Source: Actinokineospora fastidiosa (GTDB taxonomy: Bacteria > Actinomycetota > Actinomycetes > Mycobacteriales > Pseudonocardiaceae). From it: 64,000 bases of DNA. Positions within the stretch are counted from its first letter, which is position 1; the number at the start of each line of letters is the position of its first letter. The notes under the pieces are model-generated. The model saw only the letters and a program-made list of their open reading frames with translations. It did no database searches and was not told where the DNA came from. The stretch spans positions 434,001 through 498,000 of the forward strand of contig NZ_BMRB01000001.1 of NCBI RefSeq assembly GCF_014648415.1, given 5' to 3'. Of this stretch, positions 10,575 to 22,157 are shown one piece after another. Made by a program: the position numbers and the translations under genes.

Positions 10575-10644
10575 GACTTGTCCTTCCGCGAAGGTCGACA
10601 GCCGCCCCGGGGAACGGCCGACAGGGTTTCGACTAGCGGGGGTC

Positions 10645-10681
10645 CGGTCCGCCCGCGCGATCGCACCGCGCGGGCGGACCG
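10645..10681 (-). terminator. Hairpin terminator between the two subtilisin genes
   Basis: Perfect 15-bp arms (10645-10659 / 10667-10681) with a 7-nt loop, immediately downstream of the stop codon of the 10689 gene. Confidence 0.7.
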
Positions 10682-10688
10682 GGGTTCG

Positions 10689-12275
10689 TCACGGCGTGAT
10701 CGACCAGGTGTCGAGCGTGCCGGAGTCGTAGCGCCACACGTCGGTGACCTGCAGCTTCCACGCGCCGTTCGCCGCCTCGCCGGACAGGTCGACGGTGAAG
10801 GTCTGGTCGTAGACGCCGGTGCCCTTGCCGCCGCCCGCCTTCTTCAGGTTGTAGGACGTGCCGGACGGGCCGACCAGGTCGATGACCAGGTCGCCGATGT
10901 AGCTGTGGCGGATGGTGACCTTGACCTGCGCGTTGGTCGAGCCGTTGCCGGTGCAGCCGGAGACGGTGATCGTCGAGCCCACCGCGGTGTTGCTGTCCGG
11001 GATGGCCACGTCGGTGCCGTTGGTGCCGCCGGAGCACTCGCCGCCGCCGCCGTCGCCGATGAAGCCGGTGTAGAGCAGCAGGTTCGGCGAGCCCGTCCCG
11101 AGGTTGGTGACCTTGTTCGGGGTGGCGTTGTTCACCAGGGCGTCGCGGACCTGCTGGTTGGTCGCGTTCGGGTTGGCGTGCAGGTACAGCGCCGCCGCGC
11201 CCGCCACGTGCGGGCTGGCCATCGAGGTGCCGCTGTTGGCGCCGGTCGAGCCGTTCATCGTGGTCGAGGTGATCCCCGTGCCGGGGGCGAAGATGTCGAC
11301 GCAGCGGCCGTAGTTGCTGCCGTTGACGTTGTTCCAGTCCGACGGCCGGGCGCGGCTGTCGGTGCGGGTGGTGGCCGCCACGGTGATCGCGTTCGGCGTG
11401 CTGGCCGGGCTGTAGTTGCAGGCGTCGGCGTTGTCGTTGCCCGCGGCCACGACCGAGGTCACGCCCGCGTTGATCAGGCGGTTGACCGCGTCGTTGACCG
11501 AGGACGCCGAGCCGCCGCCGATGCTCATGTTCGCCACGGCGGGCTTGCGGTGGTTGTTGGCCACCCAGTCGATGCCGCCGATGATCTGCGACCACTGGCC
11601 GGTGCCCTGGCAGTTGAGCACCCGGACCGCGACGAGCTTGACCTTCTTGGCCACACCGTACGTCTTGGACCCGACGGTGCCCGCCACGTGCGTGCCGTGG
11701 CCCTGGCAGTCGGAGGAGTCGCTGTCGTTGTCGATGAAGTCGCGGCCGTGCGTGACGCGGCCCTCGAAGTCGGGGTGGCTCTCGTCCACGCCGGTGTCGA
11801 TGATGTAGGCGTTGACCGACGACGCGTCGTTCCCGTAGGTGTAGCTGTTGCTCAGCGGCAGGTCGCGCTGGTCGACGCGGTCGATGCCCCAGGTCGGGTT
11901 CTGCTGGGTGTCGCTGATGCTCATGTAGCCGTCTTGCTCGACATACGCGACCGCAGGGTTGGCCGCCAGTCGCTTGGCCGCGGCCTCGTCCATCCGCACG
12001 GCGAAGCCGCGGATGGACGCGGTGTAGGTGCTCTTGACCTGGCCGCCGTACTGCTTGGCCAGGTCGAACGCCTTGTTGTTCACCGTGGGCGCGTTCGCGT
12101 TGCGGTCCTTGAACACGACGATGTAGCTACCCTCGACCGGGTTCTCGGCCGCGCGGATCGCGCCGGTCGCCTCCTGGGCCGTCGCGGGGCTCGCGGCGAC
12201 CACGGCGGCCAGGGCGCAGGCGCCCGCCGCCACACTCGCCACCACGACCCGGCGGGTCTTGCGATCATGTCGCAT
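10689..12275 (-). CDS. Secreted subtilisin-like (S8) protease with P-domain
   Basis: 528 residues from ATG 12275, chosen because GGAGAAG sits 6 nt upstream; an in-frame ATG 15 bp earlier is the alternative. Signal peptide at 1-33, I9 propeptide (about 50-115, SYIVVFKD to VAYVEQDG), S8 domain with Asp160 (IIDTG), His193 (QGHGTHVAG), Asn280 (AAGN) and Ser351 (GTSMASPH). A Gly-rich linker and a P-domain (about 425-528) end the protein. The catalytic domain is of the proteinase K type, with paired Cys as in that group. Divergent from the LAL regulator at 12533. The intergenic region carries a CGTAG-GG-CTACG site. Confidence 0.95.
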   Translation of the reverse strand: MRHDRKTRRVVVASVAAGACALAAVVAASPATAQEATGAIRAAENPVEGSYIVVFKDRNANAPTVNNKAFDLAKQYGGQVKSTYTASIRGFAVRMDEAAAKRLAANPAVAYVEQDGYMSISDTQQNPTWGIDRVDQRDLPLSNSYTYGNDASSVNAYIIDTGVDESHPDFEGRVTHGRDFIDNDSDSSDCQGHGTHVAGTVGSKTYGVAKKVKLVAVRVLNCQGTGQWSQIIGGIDWVANNHRKPAVANMSIGGGSASSVNDAVNRLINAGVTSVVAAGNDNADACNYSPASTPNAITVAATTRTDSRARPSDWNNVNGSNYGRCVDIFAPGTGITSTTMNGSTGANSGTSMASPHVAGAAALYLHANPNATNQQVRDALVNNATPNKVTNLGTGSPNLLLYTGFIGDGGGGECSGGTNGTDVAIPDSNTAVGSTITVSGCTGNGSTNAQVKVTIRHSYIGDLVIDLVGPSGTSYNLKKAGGGKGTGVYDQTFTVDLSGEAANGAWKLQVTDVWRYDSGTLDTWSITP

Positions 12276-12413
12276 ATTGGGCTTCTCCATTCCACTCCAC
12301 CGGGCGGGGAACACCACCCGGAGGGGCGGCTGTCGGGCAGGGTTGGGTCACTGACAGCCACTCGGGAATCACGATCGGGCGGGGCGAAGGCGTGAACAAT
12401 CCGGGTATCGGTA

Positions 12414-12425
12414 CGTAGGGCTACG
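12414..12425. promoter_or_regulatory. CGTAGGGCTACG inverted repeat between protease and LAL regulator
   Basis: CGTAG-GG-CTACG, a perfect 5-2-5 inverted repeat in the 257-bp divergent region between the S8 protease (start 12275) and the LAL regulator (start 12533). The same core occurs at 16886-16901 and, with one changed spacer, at 2560-2573. Proposed binding site of the LAL protein, implying autoregulation (inference). Confidence 0.55.
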
Positions 12426-12532
12426 GCTCTTTCACCTAAGATCAACTTTCCGGCCTGTCCGCTTCGCGGAGTTTCCGCCGAGGCCCGAGCGGCCTAGGCT
12501 GCGAGACCGGCACGACTCCCCGGGGGTGACGG

Positions 12533-15415
12533 ATGACGCGCAAAGCGATCGATCCTCTGATCCGCACCAGCTCGCCGGTGCTCGTCGGCCGCGACGAGCA
12601 GTTCGCCTCGCTGCGGTCGGTGGCCGCGCTGCACCCGGCGGTCGTGCTGATCGAGGGCGAGGCGGGCGTCGGCAAGAGCAGGCTCATCGCCGAGCTGCTC
12701 GCGGGCGACCTCGGCCCCGCGGTGCCGCTGGTCGGCGCGTGCGCGCAGGTCGGCGAGCCCTTCCCCTACGGTGCGGTGCTGGAGGCGCTGCGCGGCGCGC
12801 GGGGCAGGCTGGCCGCCCGGCCGCCGCTGTCGCCGGTCGCGGGCGCGCTCGCCCCGCTGCTGCCGGAGATCGCCGAGTTCCTCCCGCCGCCGCCCCCGCC
12901 GATCGGCGACCCCAGGGCCGAGCGGCACCGCCTCTTCCGCGGCGTGCGCGAGGTGCTGGGCGCACTGGGCCCGGTGCTGCTCGTCGTCGAGGACCTGCAG
13001 TGGGCCGACGACGGCACCCGCCAGCTGCTGCGGTTCCTGATGAGCGAGCCGCCGTCCACCCTGGCCGCGATCGTCACCTACCGGCGCGAGGACGTGCCGG
13101 GCGGGCTGCCGCTGGGCACCGCGTACCGCCCGCCGACGGGCGTGGTCAGCGTGCTGCTCGAGGTCGTGCCGCTCAAGGTCGAGGACGTGCGCAGGCTGGC
13201 CGAGGCGATCCTCGGCGAGGACTCGGTGTCCGCGGAGTTCGCCGCCAAGCTGCACGAGCGGACCGCGGGCATCCCGTTCGTGATCGAGGAGACGCTGCGC
13301 GCGCTGCGCAACCCGGCAGGCGCGGTCCACGCCGACGGCGCGACCGCGCGCAGGCTGCTGGACTCCGTCGAGGTGCCGGTCCTGCTGCGCGACGCGATGG
13401 CCGAGCGGCTGGCCGCGCTGCCGACGGCGGCGACCCGGCTGGCCCAGGCCGCCGCCGTGCTGGGCGCCGCCGCGCCCGCCGAGCTGCTCGGCGAGGTGTC
13501 CGGGGTGCCCGAGCCCCGGCTGCGCGCCGCGCTGAACCACGCGCTGGCGGGCCACGTGCTGTACGAGGTGGACGGCGGCCGCTACGGCTTCCGGCACTCG
13601 CTGGCCCGCCAGGCCGTCTACGACACCCTCGGCGGCCCGGACCGCACCCACCTGCACAACCGCGCGATCGACGCGCTGGACCAGGTCGAGCCGCGCCCGC
13701 TGGTGCAGCTCGCCGAGCACAGCGCGCGGGCCGGGCGGATCGCCGCGTGGCTGCACTACGGCGAGGCCGCCGCCGACCGGGCCGCCGAGGTCGGTGACGC
13801 CGCCACGGCGACCTCCATGCTGCAGCGGCTGCTGCGCGAGCCGACGCTGCCCGCCGAGCACGTCGACCGGCTGGCGATCAAGCTCGGCCAGATCGCGCAC
13901 ACCGGACTCGACCAGCGCGACCCGACCGAGCTGCTGGAGCGGCTGCTCGGCGACTCCCGGCTGTCCACTTCGGTCCGGGGCGAGGTGCGGCTGTACCGGG
14001 GGCTGCTGCTGCTGCGCGGCGCGGGCAGGCTCGGCGAGGCGCGCAGCGAGATCGAGCGGGCCATCGGCGACCTGACCGAGCGCCCCGACCTCGCCGCCAA
14101 GGGCGTGGCGGTGCTGGCGATGCCCTACGTCGGCCTGGCCCCGCTCGCCGAGCTGGAGCCGTGGCTGGCCAGGGCCGACCGCTACCGCGACGAGTGCGCC
14201 GACAGCGAGCTGCGGCTGTCCCTGCTGGCCAACGAGCTGGGCTCGAAGCTGCACGTGGGCGACCCGACGGTGCTCTCCCGGCTGCGCCAGCTCCCCGAGG
14301 TGGTCGAGACCGTCGGCGAGCAGCGCCAGCTGGCCAGGGCGTGGTGCAACCTCGCCGACGGCGCCAACGCCACCGGCCACCTGCGGCTGGCCAGCGAGCT
14401 GCTGCGCTCCGGGCTGCGCCTGGCCGCCGACTGCGGCGCCACCTGGGTGGTCAGCACCGCGCGGGCCACGCAGTCCAGGTTGGACTGGTTCACCGGCAAG
14501 TGGACCGGGCTGGCCGAGCGGACGCACCGGCTGCTGGAGGAGTACCGCGACCTGTTCCCGGTCGCCAGCGAGCTGGCCCTGGTGCTGGGCTCGCTCGCGG
14601 TGGCCAGGGGCGAGTGGGCCGAGGCGACCAGCTGGTTCACCGAGACCGGCGCGTTCGCCCCCGAGGAGGCGATCTCGCAGGTCGCGATCGCGGGCTGCGC
14701 CGGGCTGGCGTGGAACCACCTGTCCCAGGACGACGCCGAGCGGGCGTGCGCCGACGCCGACCGGGGGATGGCGATCCTGCGCACCAAGGGCGTGTGGGCG
14801 TGGGGCGGGGAGATCGCGCCCATCGCGGTCGGCGCGTACCTGGCCGTCGGCCGGGTCGCCGACGCCGAGGCGCTCGTCGCCGAGCTGGCCGAGGGCCTGG
14901 TCGGCCGGGACGCGCCGCTGGCCGAGGCCGCGCTGGCCGCGTGCCGGGGCAGGCTGGCCGAGCACGCGGGCGAGTCGGCCGACGCGGTGCGCCACTACCG
15001 CGACGCGGGCACCCGGTACGCCGCGCTGCCCGCCCCGTACCTGGCCGCGGGCATGGCCGAGCGCGAGGCGCTCTGTCTGCTGTCGACGGACGCCGACGCC
15101 GCGACCGCGCTGTTGTCGGCCCAAGTGGACGCCTACGACGCGCTCGGCGCGACCCGCGACGCCGCCCGCTGCCGCCACCACCTGCGCGGCGTCGGCGGCG
15201 GGAAGCCGTCGCGGCGGGGCAGGCGCGGCTACGGCAACGAGCTCTCGCCCCGGGAGCTGGAGGTGGCCCGGCTGCTGGCGGGCGGGCACACCAACCGGGA
15301 GATCGCCGAGGTGCTGTTCCTGTCCCCGAGGACGGTCGAACAGCACGCCGCGCGGGTGCTGCGCAAGCTCGGCGTCGGATCACGCACGCAATTGCAGGTG
15401 GAGGACCTCACATAA
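12533..15415 (+). CDS. LAL-type (large ATP-binding LuxR) transcriptional regulator
   Basis: 960 residues. Residues about 16-330 form a P-loop NTPase: Walker A GEAGVGKS with Lys48, and Walker B VLLVVEDLQWADD near 150. The middle (about 360-880) is helical, TPR-like repeat material. The last 65 residues are a LuxR/GerE helix-turn-helix (LSPRELEVARLLAGGHTNREIAEVLFLSPRTVEQHAARVLRKLGV). LAL proteins activate carbon-use or secondary-metabolite genes in response to an effector. Its place between P-domain proteases, and the shared inverted repeat upstream of several of them, suggests it controls the extracellular protease set. Effector unknown. ATG start preceded by CGGGGGTGACGG. Confidence 0.93.
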   Translation: MTRKAIDPLIRTSSPVLVGRDEQFASLRSVAALHPAVVLIEGEAGVGKSRLIAELLAGDLGPAVPLVGACAQVGEPFPYGAVLEALRGARGRLAARPPLSPVAGALAPLLPEIAEFLPPPPPPIGDPRAERHRLFRGVREVLGALGPVLLVVEDLQWADDGTRQLLRFLMSEPPSTLAAIVTYRREDVPGGLPLGTAYRPPTGVVSVLLEVVPLKVEDVRRLAEAILGEDSVSAEFAAKLHERTAGIPFVIEETLRALRNPAGAVHADGATARRLLDSVEVPVLLRDAMAERLAALPTAATRLAQAAAVLGAAAPAELLGEVSGVPEPRLRAALNHALAGHVLYEVDGGRYGFRHSLARQAVYDTLGGPDRTHLHNRAIDALDQVEPRPLVQLAEHSARAGRIAAWLHYGEAAADRAAEVGDAATATSMLQRLLREPTLPAEHVDRLAIKLGQIAHTGLDQRDPTELLERLLGDSRLSTSVRGEVRLYRGLLLLRGAGRLGEARSEIERAIGDLTERPDLAAKGVAVLAMPYVGLAPLAELEPWLARADRYRDECADSELRLSLLANELGSKLHVGDPTVLSRLRQLPEVVETVGEQRQLARAWCNLADGANATGHLRLASELLRSGLRLAADCGATWVVSTARATQSRLDWFTGKWTGLAERTHRLLEEYRDLFPVASELALVLGSLAVARGEWAEATSWFTETGAFAPEEAISQVAIAGCAGLAWNHLSQDDAERACADADRGMAILRTKGVWAWGGEIAPIAVGAYLAVGRVADAEALVAELAEGLVGRDAPLAEAALAACRGRLAEHAGESADAVRHYRDAGTRYAALPAPYLAAGMAEREALCLLSTDADAATALLSAQVDAYDALGATRDAARCRHHLRGVGGGKPSRRGRRGYGNELSPRELEVARLLAGGHTNREIAEVLFLSPRTVEQHAARVLRKLGVGSRTQLQVEDLT

Positions 15416-15537
15416 CCCGATGGAGCGAGGAATACCGCCCGCGTGATCGCGGACCGTCATAAACAATCACCCGATGGAGGACCGAAATCGGGTGTGGTCG
15501 AATACTCGGGTCACATCATTGACGCCGAGGAGTGGTT

Positions 15538-15804
15538 ATGAGAGCGATCGCCTGGGCCCTCGCGCTTGCCGCCGTCCCGCTGGCAGCGGGCACCGCATCC
15601 GCCGAGGAGTTCCGTGACACCGACCTGTCGCTGACCACCGACGACGGGTTGCAGGTGTCCTCTGTGTCCAGCGGGGCCCGCCCCGACAGCTCGCACTACG
15701 CGAAGGACCACCTGATCGCGGGATTGCAGGGCGTGGACATGGACTCCACGAGCTCCAACACAGAGCCCACCATTCTGGGGGCTGTCCGCTCGATGCTCGG
15801 GTAA
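15538..15804 (+). CDS. Small secreted protein of unknown function
   Basis: 88 residues, ATG with GAGGAG 6 nt upstream (an in-frame GTG 6 bp earlier overlaps the ribosome site). A clear signal peptide (MRAIAWALALAAVPLAAGTASAEE) is followed by a 63-residue Ser/Asp-rich mature part without cysteines or known motifs. The segment ahead of it contains two copies of ACCCGATGGAG (15415-15425 and 15469-15479), 54 bp apart, possibly part of its promoter. It lies between the LAL regulator and another small secreted protein. I do not recognise a family. Confidence 0.65.
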   Translation: MRAIAWALALAAVPLAAGTASAEEFRDTDLSLTTDDGLQVSSVSSGARPDSSHYAKDHLIAGLQGVDMDSTSSNTEPTILGAVRSMLG

Positions 15805-15932
15805 ACACGCCGAACACCAAAGTGCCCCTTCGGGGGACAGGGGTTTCGCTGCGCATGCCGGCAGGCAAGTCTGGAGTCGCCGCCTTCACCGGAGGCGGCG
15901 CAAATTCGCCGATTCAGACCAGGAGATCGAAT

Positions 15933-16448
15933 ATGCGCAGCATTACCCGAATGGTCCTCGGCGGCCTGCTGGCCGTGCCGTTGACCGTGGGACTGGCGGG
16001 CGCGGCCATGGCCGACGACTTCACCGAGCATGTCGCGTACGCCGGTCCTGAGGGGACTGAGCACTACCTCGTGCACGCTGGCGTGGACGATGACGGCAAT
16101 ACGCACTTCTTCGAGTACTACGCGTCGACAGGGCACGACGGCGCGTACTCCTCGACCACGATCGCGGCCGCTGGCGATGACGACGACGACTACGGCCGCG
16201 ACGACCACGAGGGCTGGGACGGCGGCGGCGAAGCCGTCTACTTCAGCACCTCCAACGCCGCGGGCCCGGACGGGGCGTGGTCGAACACCGTCCTGTCGTC
16301 CGTCGACAGCCACGACGAGCAGAGCAACTGCCACAGCGATGACCCGTGCGACGACGACGATGACGACGACCACGATCACCACGACGACGATGACGACCAC
16401 GACCACGACTACTGCGACGACGATGACGACGACCCGTGCGACGACTGA
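15933..16448 (+). CDS. Secreted protein with Asp/His-rich metal-binding-like tail
   Basis: 171 residues from ATG 15933 (AGGAG 8 nt upstream). Signal peptide at 1-28 (ending AAMADD). The mature part has two similar short halves (EHYLVHAGVDDDGNTHFFEYYAS and EAVYFSTSNAAGPDGAWSNTVLSS). The last 45 residues consist almost only of Asp and His, framed by Cys residues (DDPCDDDDDDDHDHHD and later DYCDDDDDDPCDD). Such a tail would bind divalent cations such as Ca, Zn or Ni outside the cell. The reading frame is confirmed by the signal peptide and by the strong terminator 26 bp after the stop. No known family; function inferred only from composition. Confidence 0.75.
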   Translation: MRSITRMVLGGLLAVPLTVGLAGAAMADDFTEHVAYAGPEGTEHYLVHAGVDDDGNTHFFEYYASTGHDGAYSSTTIAAAGDDDDDYGRDDHEGWDGGGEAVYFSTSNAAGPDGAWSNTVLSSVDSHDEQSNCHSDDPCDDDDDDDHDHHDDDDDHDHDYCDDDDDDPCDD

Positions 16449-16474
16449 TCGCCTGACCTGACCTGACCGGACTC

Positions 16475-16500
16475 GGGGGCGCTGGCAGACCAGCGCCCCC
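16475..16500 (+). terminator. Hairpin terminator after the Asp/His-rich gene
   Basis: GGGGGCGCTGG and CCAGCGCCCCC: 11-bp perfect stem with a 4-nt loop. Confidence 0.75.
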
Positions 16501-16880
16501 GAGGTCGTGTCAGCACGACGGGGGTGTGCCCGGGCCGCCGCTGGCCGGGCACACCCCCGTCGACAGGGATCGCACCAGCCGAGCCGCCCCCTGCGTCGCA
16601 AGCGGCTCGGCTCGGACGACGCGGCCGGTGCCGAATCGGCCGCGTCGCGGGGTTTCCGCGATCCGATGGGGCGGGCCGGTGAGGGAGGGCCCGCGCGTGG
16701 TGGTCCGTATGGGTGATGTGGTGTTCCTCGCCAAGCCGTCGGGCGGAGGAGAGGCCAGGGCGTTTCGGTCGCCTCTCCTCCGAACCATCCGACGAAACCG
16801 CCAGGCAGGGTGTGGTTCTCAGGCGGTTTGCTTCGCAGGGACGACGATCCCCCGGCGCGTGGGGGAAGAACAATCGCGGA
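16501..16880. other. Gene-free stretch with three strong hairpins
   Basis: No supported gene between the terminator at 16500 and the carboxypeptidase start at 17147. Three perfect inverted repeats follow one another: 18-bp arms at 16516-16533/16545-16562, 10-bp arms at 16577-16586/16603-16612, and 12-bp arms at 16744-16755/16771-16782. Short open frames here lack ribosome sites and cross the hairpins. The stretch may be a terminator cluster, a structured leader or a small RNA. Confidence 0.5.
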
Positions 16881-16885
16881 ACCAC

Positions 16886-16901
16886 TAGGTAGGGCTACCT
16901 A
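16886..16901. promoter_or_regulatory. TAGGTAGGGCTACCTA inverted repeat before the carboxypeptidase gene
   Basis: Perfect 7-2-7 inverted repeat (TAGGTAG-GG-CTACCTA), the longest of the GTAGGGCTAC family in this window. It ends 245 bp upstream of the GTG start of the zinc carboxypeptidase, implying a long leader or a promoter just downstream of 16901. Candidate LAL-regulator site (inference). Confidence 0.55.
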
Positions 16902-17146
16902 TTTATTGGCGCGCCCCTGACTTGATCGATCAGACCTGCGCGGAAGGCGCGCGACGCCGCCGGGAGATGGGAACGAACGGGAACAAAGCCCTACGACCGC
17001 AGCCTTGTGGGCATCGGATGCGCACGTCACTATTCGACCTGCCAGAGCCGGTGCACGCTGTCGTGAGGGCGCCCCTGCGGGTTCGACAGCGGGTCCGGCA
17101 CAACCGAACCTCCAGCGCCGTCCGGGCGCACCCTGCAGGAGGCAGC

Positions 17147-20118
<2,972 letters not shown>

Positions 20119-20133
20119 CCCGCTGTGCCCCTT

Positions 20134-20177
20134 CGGCCCCGATCAGGTGAGTTCCACCTGGTCGGGGCCGCTTTTTT
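20134..20177 (+). terminator. Rho-independent terminator of the protease island
   Basis: 16-bp stem (20134-20149/20155-20170, one G-U pair) with a 5-nt loop, followed by CTTTTTT. The clearest canonical terminator in the window. Confidence 0.9.
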
Positions 20178-20262
20178 GGCATATCCGCACGACCGTGCGC
20201 ATATCTTTTGCGCACACCCTCTGGCCGAACCCGACATCGGCAGGCAAGATACCCGGGAAAGT

Positions 20263-20274
20263 TACCGATAGGTA
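20263..20274. promoter_or_regulatory. Short inverted repeat upstream of acyl-CoA ligase
   Basis: TACC-GATA-GGTA, 46 bp before the ligase start codon. Possible TetR-type operator of fatty-acid metabolism; weak evidence because the arms are only 4 bp. Confidence 0.3.
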
Positions 20275-20319
20275 GCCGCTTTGCGCCGCTGCCTGCGTCG
20301 TGTCGCCGAGGAGCAGATC

Positions 20320-22113
20320 ATGCGCGAATTCGCCGTTCCCCCCGTGGAGAAGCGCACCGAGGCGGGCGGTCTGGCGGACCTGGTCTTCACCAACGCCGTC
20401 GAGGCCCCCACCCACGTCTCGTTCCGACGGCGCTCCGGGGCGGGCTGGGTCGACGTCACCGCCGAGCAGTTCCGCGACGAGGTCGTCGCCGCGGCGAAGG
20501 GCCTGGTCGCCGCCGGGGTCGGCGCGGGCGACCGGGTGGCCATCCTGGCCGCGACCCGGTACGAGTGGACGCTGCTGGACTTCGCGATCTGGGCGGCTGG
20601 CGCGGTCACCGTGCCGATCTACGTGACCTCCTCCGCCGAGCAGATCCAGTGGATCATGTCCGACTCCGGCGCGGTGGCCATCATCGCCGAGACCGACGAG
20701 CACCTGGCCAGGATCGAGCAGGTGCGCCCGGCCCTGCCCGCGCTCAAGAGCGTCTGGCGCATCGACGACGTCGACAAGATCGTCGAGGGCGGCGCTGAGG
20801 TCGACACCGCCGAGATCGAGGCGCGGCGCACGGCGGTCAAGGGCGGCGACGTCGCCACGATCATCTACACCTCGGGCACCACCGGCCAGCCCAAGGGCTG
20901 CGTGCTCACCCACGACAACTTCTTCGCCGAGTGCGGCTACGGCACCACGACGCTGGCCCCGCTGTTCCGCGGCCTCGGCGGCACCGAGGAGCCCAGCACG
21001 CTGCTGTTCCTGCCGGTGGCGCACGTGTTCGGCCGCATGGTGCAGATCGGCTGCGTCTACAGCCGCGCGACCATGGGCCACGGCCCGGACGTCAAGAAGG
21101 TCATGGACGACCTGGCCACCTTCCGCCCGACCTTCATCCTGTCGGTGCCGTACGTGCTGGAGAAGGTCTACAACGGCGCCCGGCAGAAGGCGCACGCGGC
21201 GGGCAAGGGCAAGATCTTCGACGCCGCCGCGGCGACCGCGATCGCCTACAGCGAGGCCGACGGCAAGCCCGGCCTCGGCCTGCGCCTCAAGCACGCCCTG
21301 TTCGACAAGCTGGTGTACGCCAAGCTGCGCGCGGCGATGGGCGGCAGGACCAAGTACGCCATCTCCGGCGGCGCGGCGCTCGGCCTGCGGCTGACCCACT
21401 TCTTCCGCGGCGTCGGCCTGACCGTGCTGGAGGGCTACGGCCTCACCGAGACCACGGCGGCGTCCACGGTGAACTCCCTCGACGCCTTCAAGCCCGGCAC
21501 CGTCGGCCGCCCCATCCCGGGCACCGCGGTGCGCATCGCCGAGGACGGCGAGATCCAGATCAAGGGCGAGGTCGTCTTCCAGGGGTACTGGAACAACGCG
21601 GAGGCCACCAAGGCGGCCATCGACGCCGACGGCTGGTTCGCCACCGGCGACCTCGGCGAGCTCGACGCCGACGGGTTCCTGAAGATCACCGGGCGGAAGA
21701 AGGAGATCCTGGTGACCTCCGGCGGCAAGAACGTCGCCCCCGCGGTCATCGAGGACCGGATCGCCTCGCACCCGCTCGTGGCCCAGGCGATGGTCGTCGG
21801 CGACGGCCAGAAGTACATCGCCGCGCTGATCACGCTCGACCCGGAGTACTTCGCCTACTGGAAGACCACCGCGGGCAAGCCTGCCGAGGCGACGATCGCG
21901 TCCCTTGTGGACGACCCGGACCTGCTCGCCGAGGTGCAGAAGGCCGTCGACGAGGGCAACTCGGCGGTGTCCACGGCGGAGTCCGTGCGCCGGTTCCGCG
22001 TCCTGGCCACGGAGTTCACCCCGGAGACCGGGCACCTGACGCCGTCGCTGAAGCTCAAGCGCCGGGTCATCATGAAGGACTTCCAGGCCGAGGTCGACAG
22101 CCTGTTCAGCTAG
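20320..22113 (+). CDS. Long-chain fatty-acid-CoA ligase (FadD15-type)
   Basis: 597 residues from ATG 20320, chosen for the GAGGAG 7 nt upstream and the start MREFAVPPVEKR. An AMP-forming acyl-CoA synthetase that activates fatty acids with ATP and CoA. Visible motifs are the P-loop YTSGTTGQPKGCVL (about 188), the YGLTETTAAS motif (about 373) and TGRKKEILVTSGGKNVAP with the hinge (about 460), plus the catalytic-Lys region LTPSLKLKRRV near the C-terminus. The length and ends match bacterial FadD15-like enzymes that act on long chains. Monocistronic, convergent with the transporter gene. Exact substrate length cannot be read from sequence. Confidence 0.92.
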   Translation: MREFAVPPVEKRTEAGGLADLVFTNAVEAPTHVSFRRRSGAGWVDVTAEQFRDEVVAAAKGLVAAGVGAGDRVAILAATRYEWTLLDFAIWAAGAVTVPIYVTSSAEQIQWIMSDSGAVAIIAETDEHLARIEQVRPALPALKSVWRIDDVDKIVEGGAEVDTAEIEARRTAVKGGDVATIIYTSGTTGQPKGCVLTHDNFFAECGYGTTTLAPLFRGLGGTEEPSTLLFLPVAHVFGRMVQIGCVYSRATMGHGPDVKKVMDDLATFRPTFILSVPYVLEKVYNGARQKAHAAGKGKIFDAAAATAIAYSEADGKPGLGLRLKHALFDKLVYAKLRAAMGGRTKYAISGGAALGLRLTHFFRGVGLTVLEGYGLTETTAASTVNSLDAFKPGTVGRPIPGTAVRIAEDGEIQIKGEVVFQGYWNNAEATKAAIDADGWFATGDLGELDADGFLKITGRKKEILVTSGGKNVAPAVIEDRIASHPLVAQAMVVGDGQKYIAALITLDPEYFAYWKTTAGKPAEATIASLVDDPDLLAEVQKAVDEGNSAVSTAESVRRFRVLATEFTPETGHLTPSLKLKRRVIMKDFQAEVDSLFS

Positions 22114-22126
22114 CGGGCGCACCGGC

Positions 22127-22145
22127 GTCGGGCCGAGGGCCCGAC
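22127..22145. terminator. Bidirectional hairpin between ligase and transporter genes
   Basis: GTCGGGCC-GAG-GGCCCGAC, 8-bp perfect stem between the convergent genes ending at 22113 and 22158. Confidence 0.55.
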
Positions 22146-22157
22146 CCCGGTCCCGTC

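Noticed and set aside
6915-12395. Plus-strand open frame of more than 1800 codons
   Set aside because: Antisense to five well-supported genes (type VII cassette and two subtilisins) with no domain pattern.
16510-16788. Small basic ORF on the minus strand
   Set aside because: Crosses three strong hairpins and lacks a ribosome site or family likeness.
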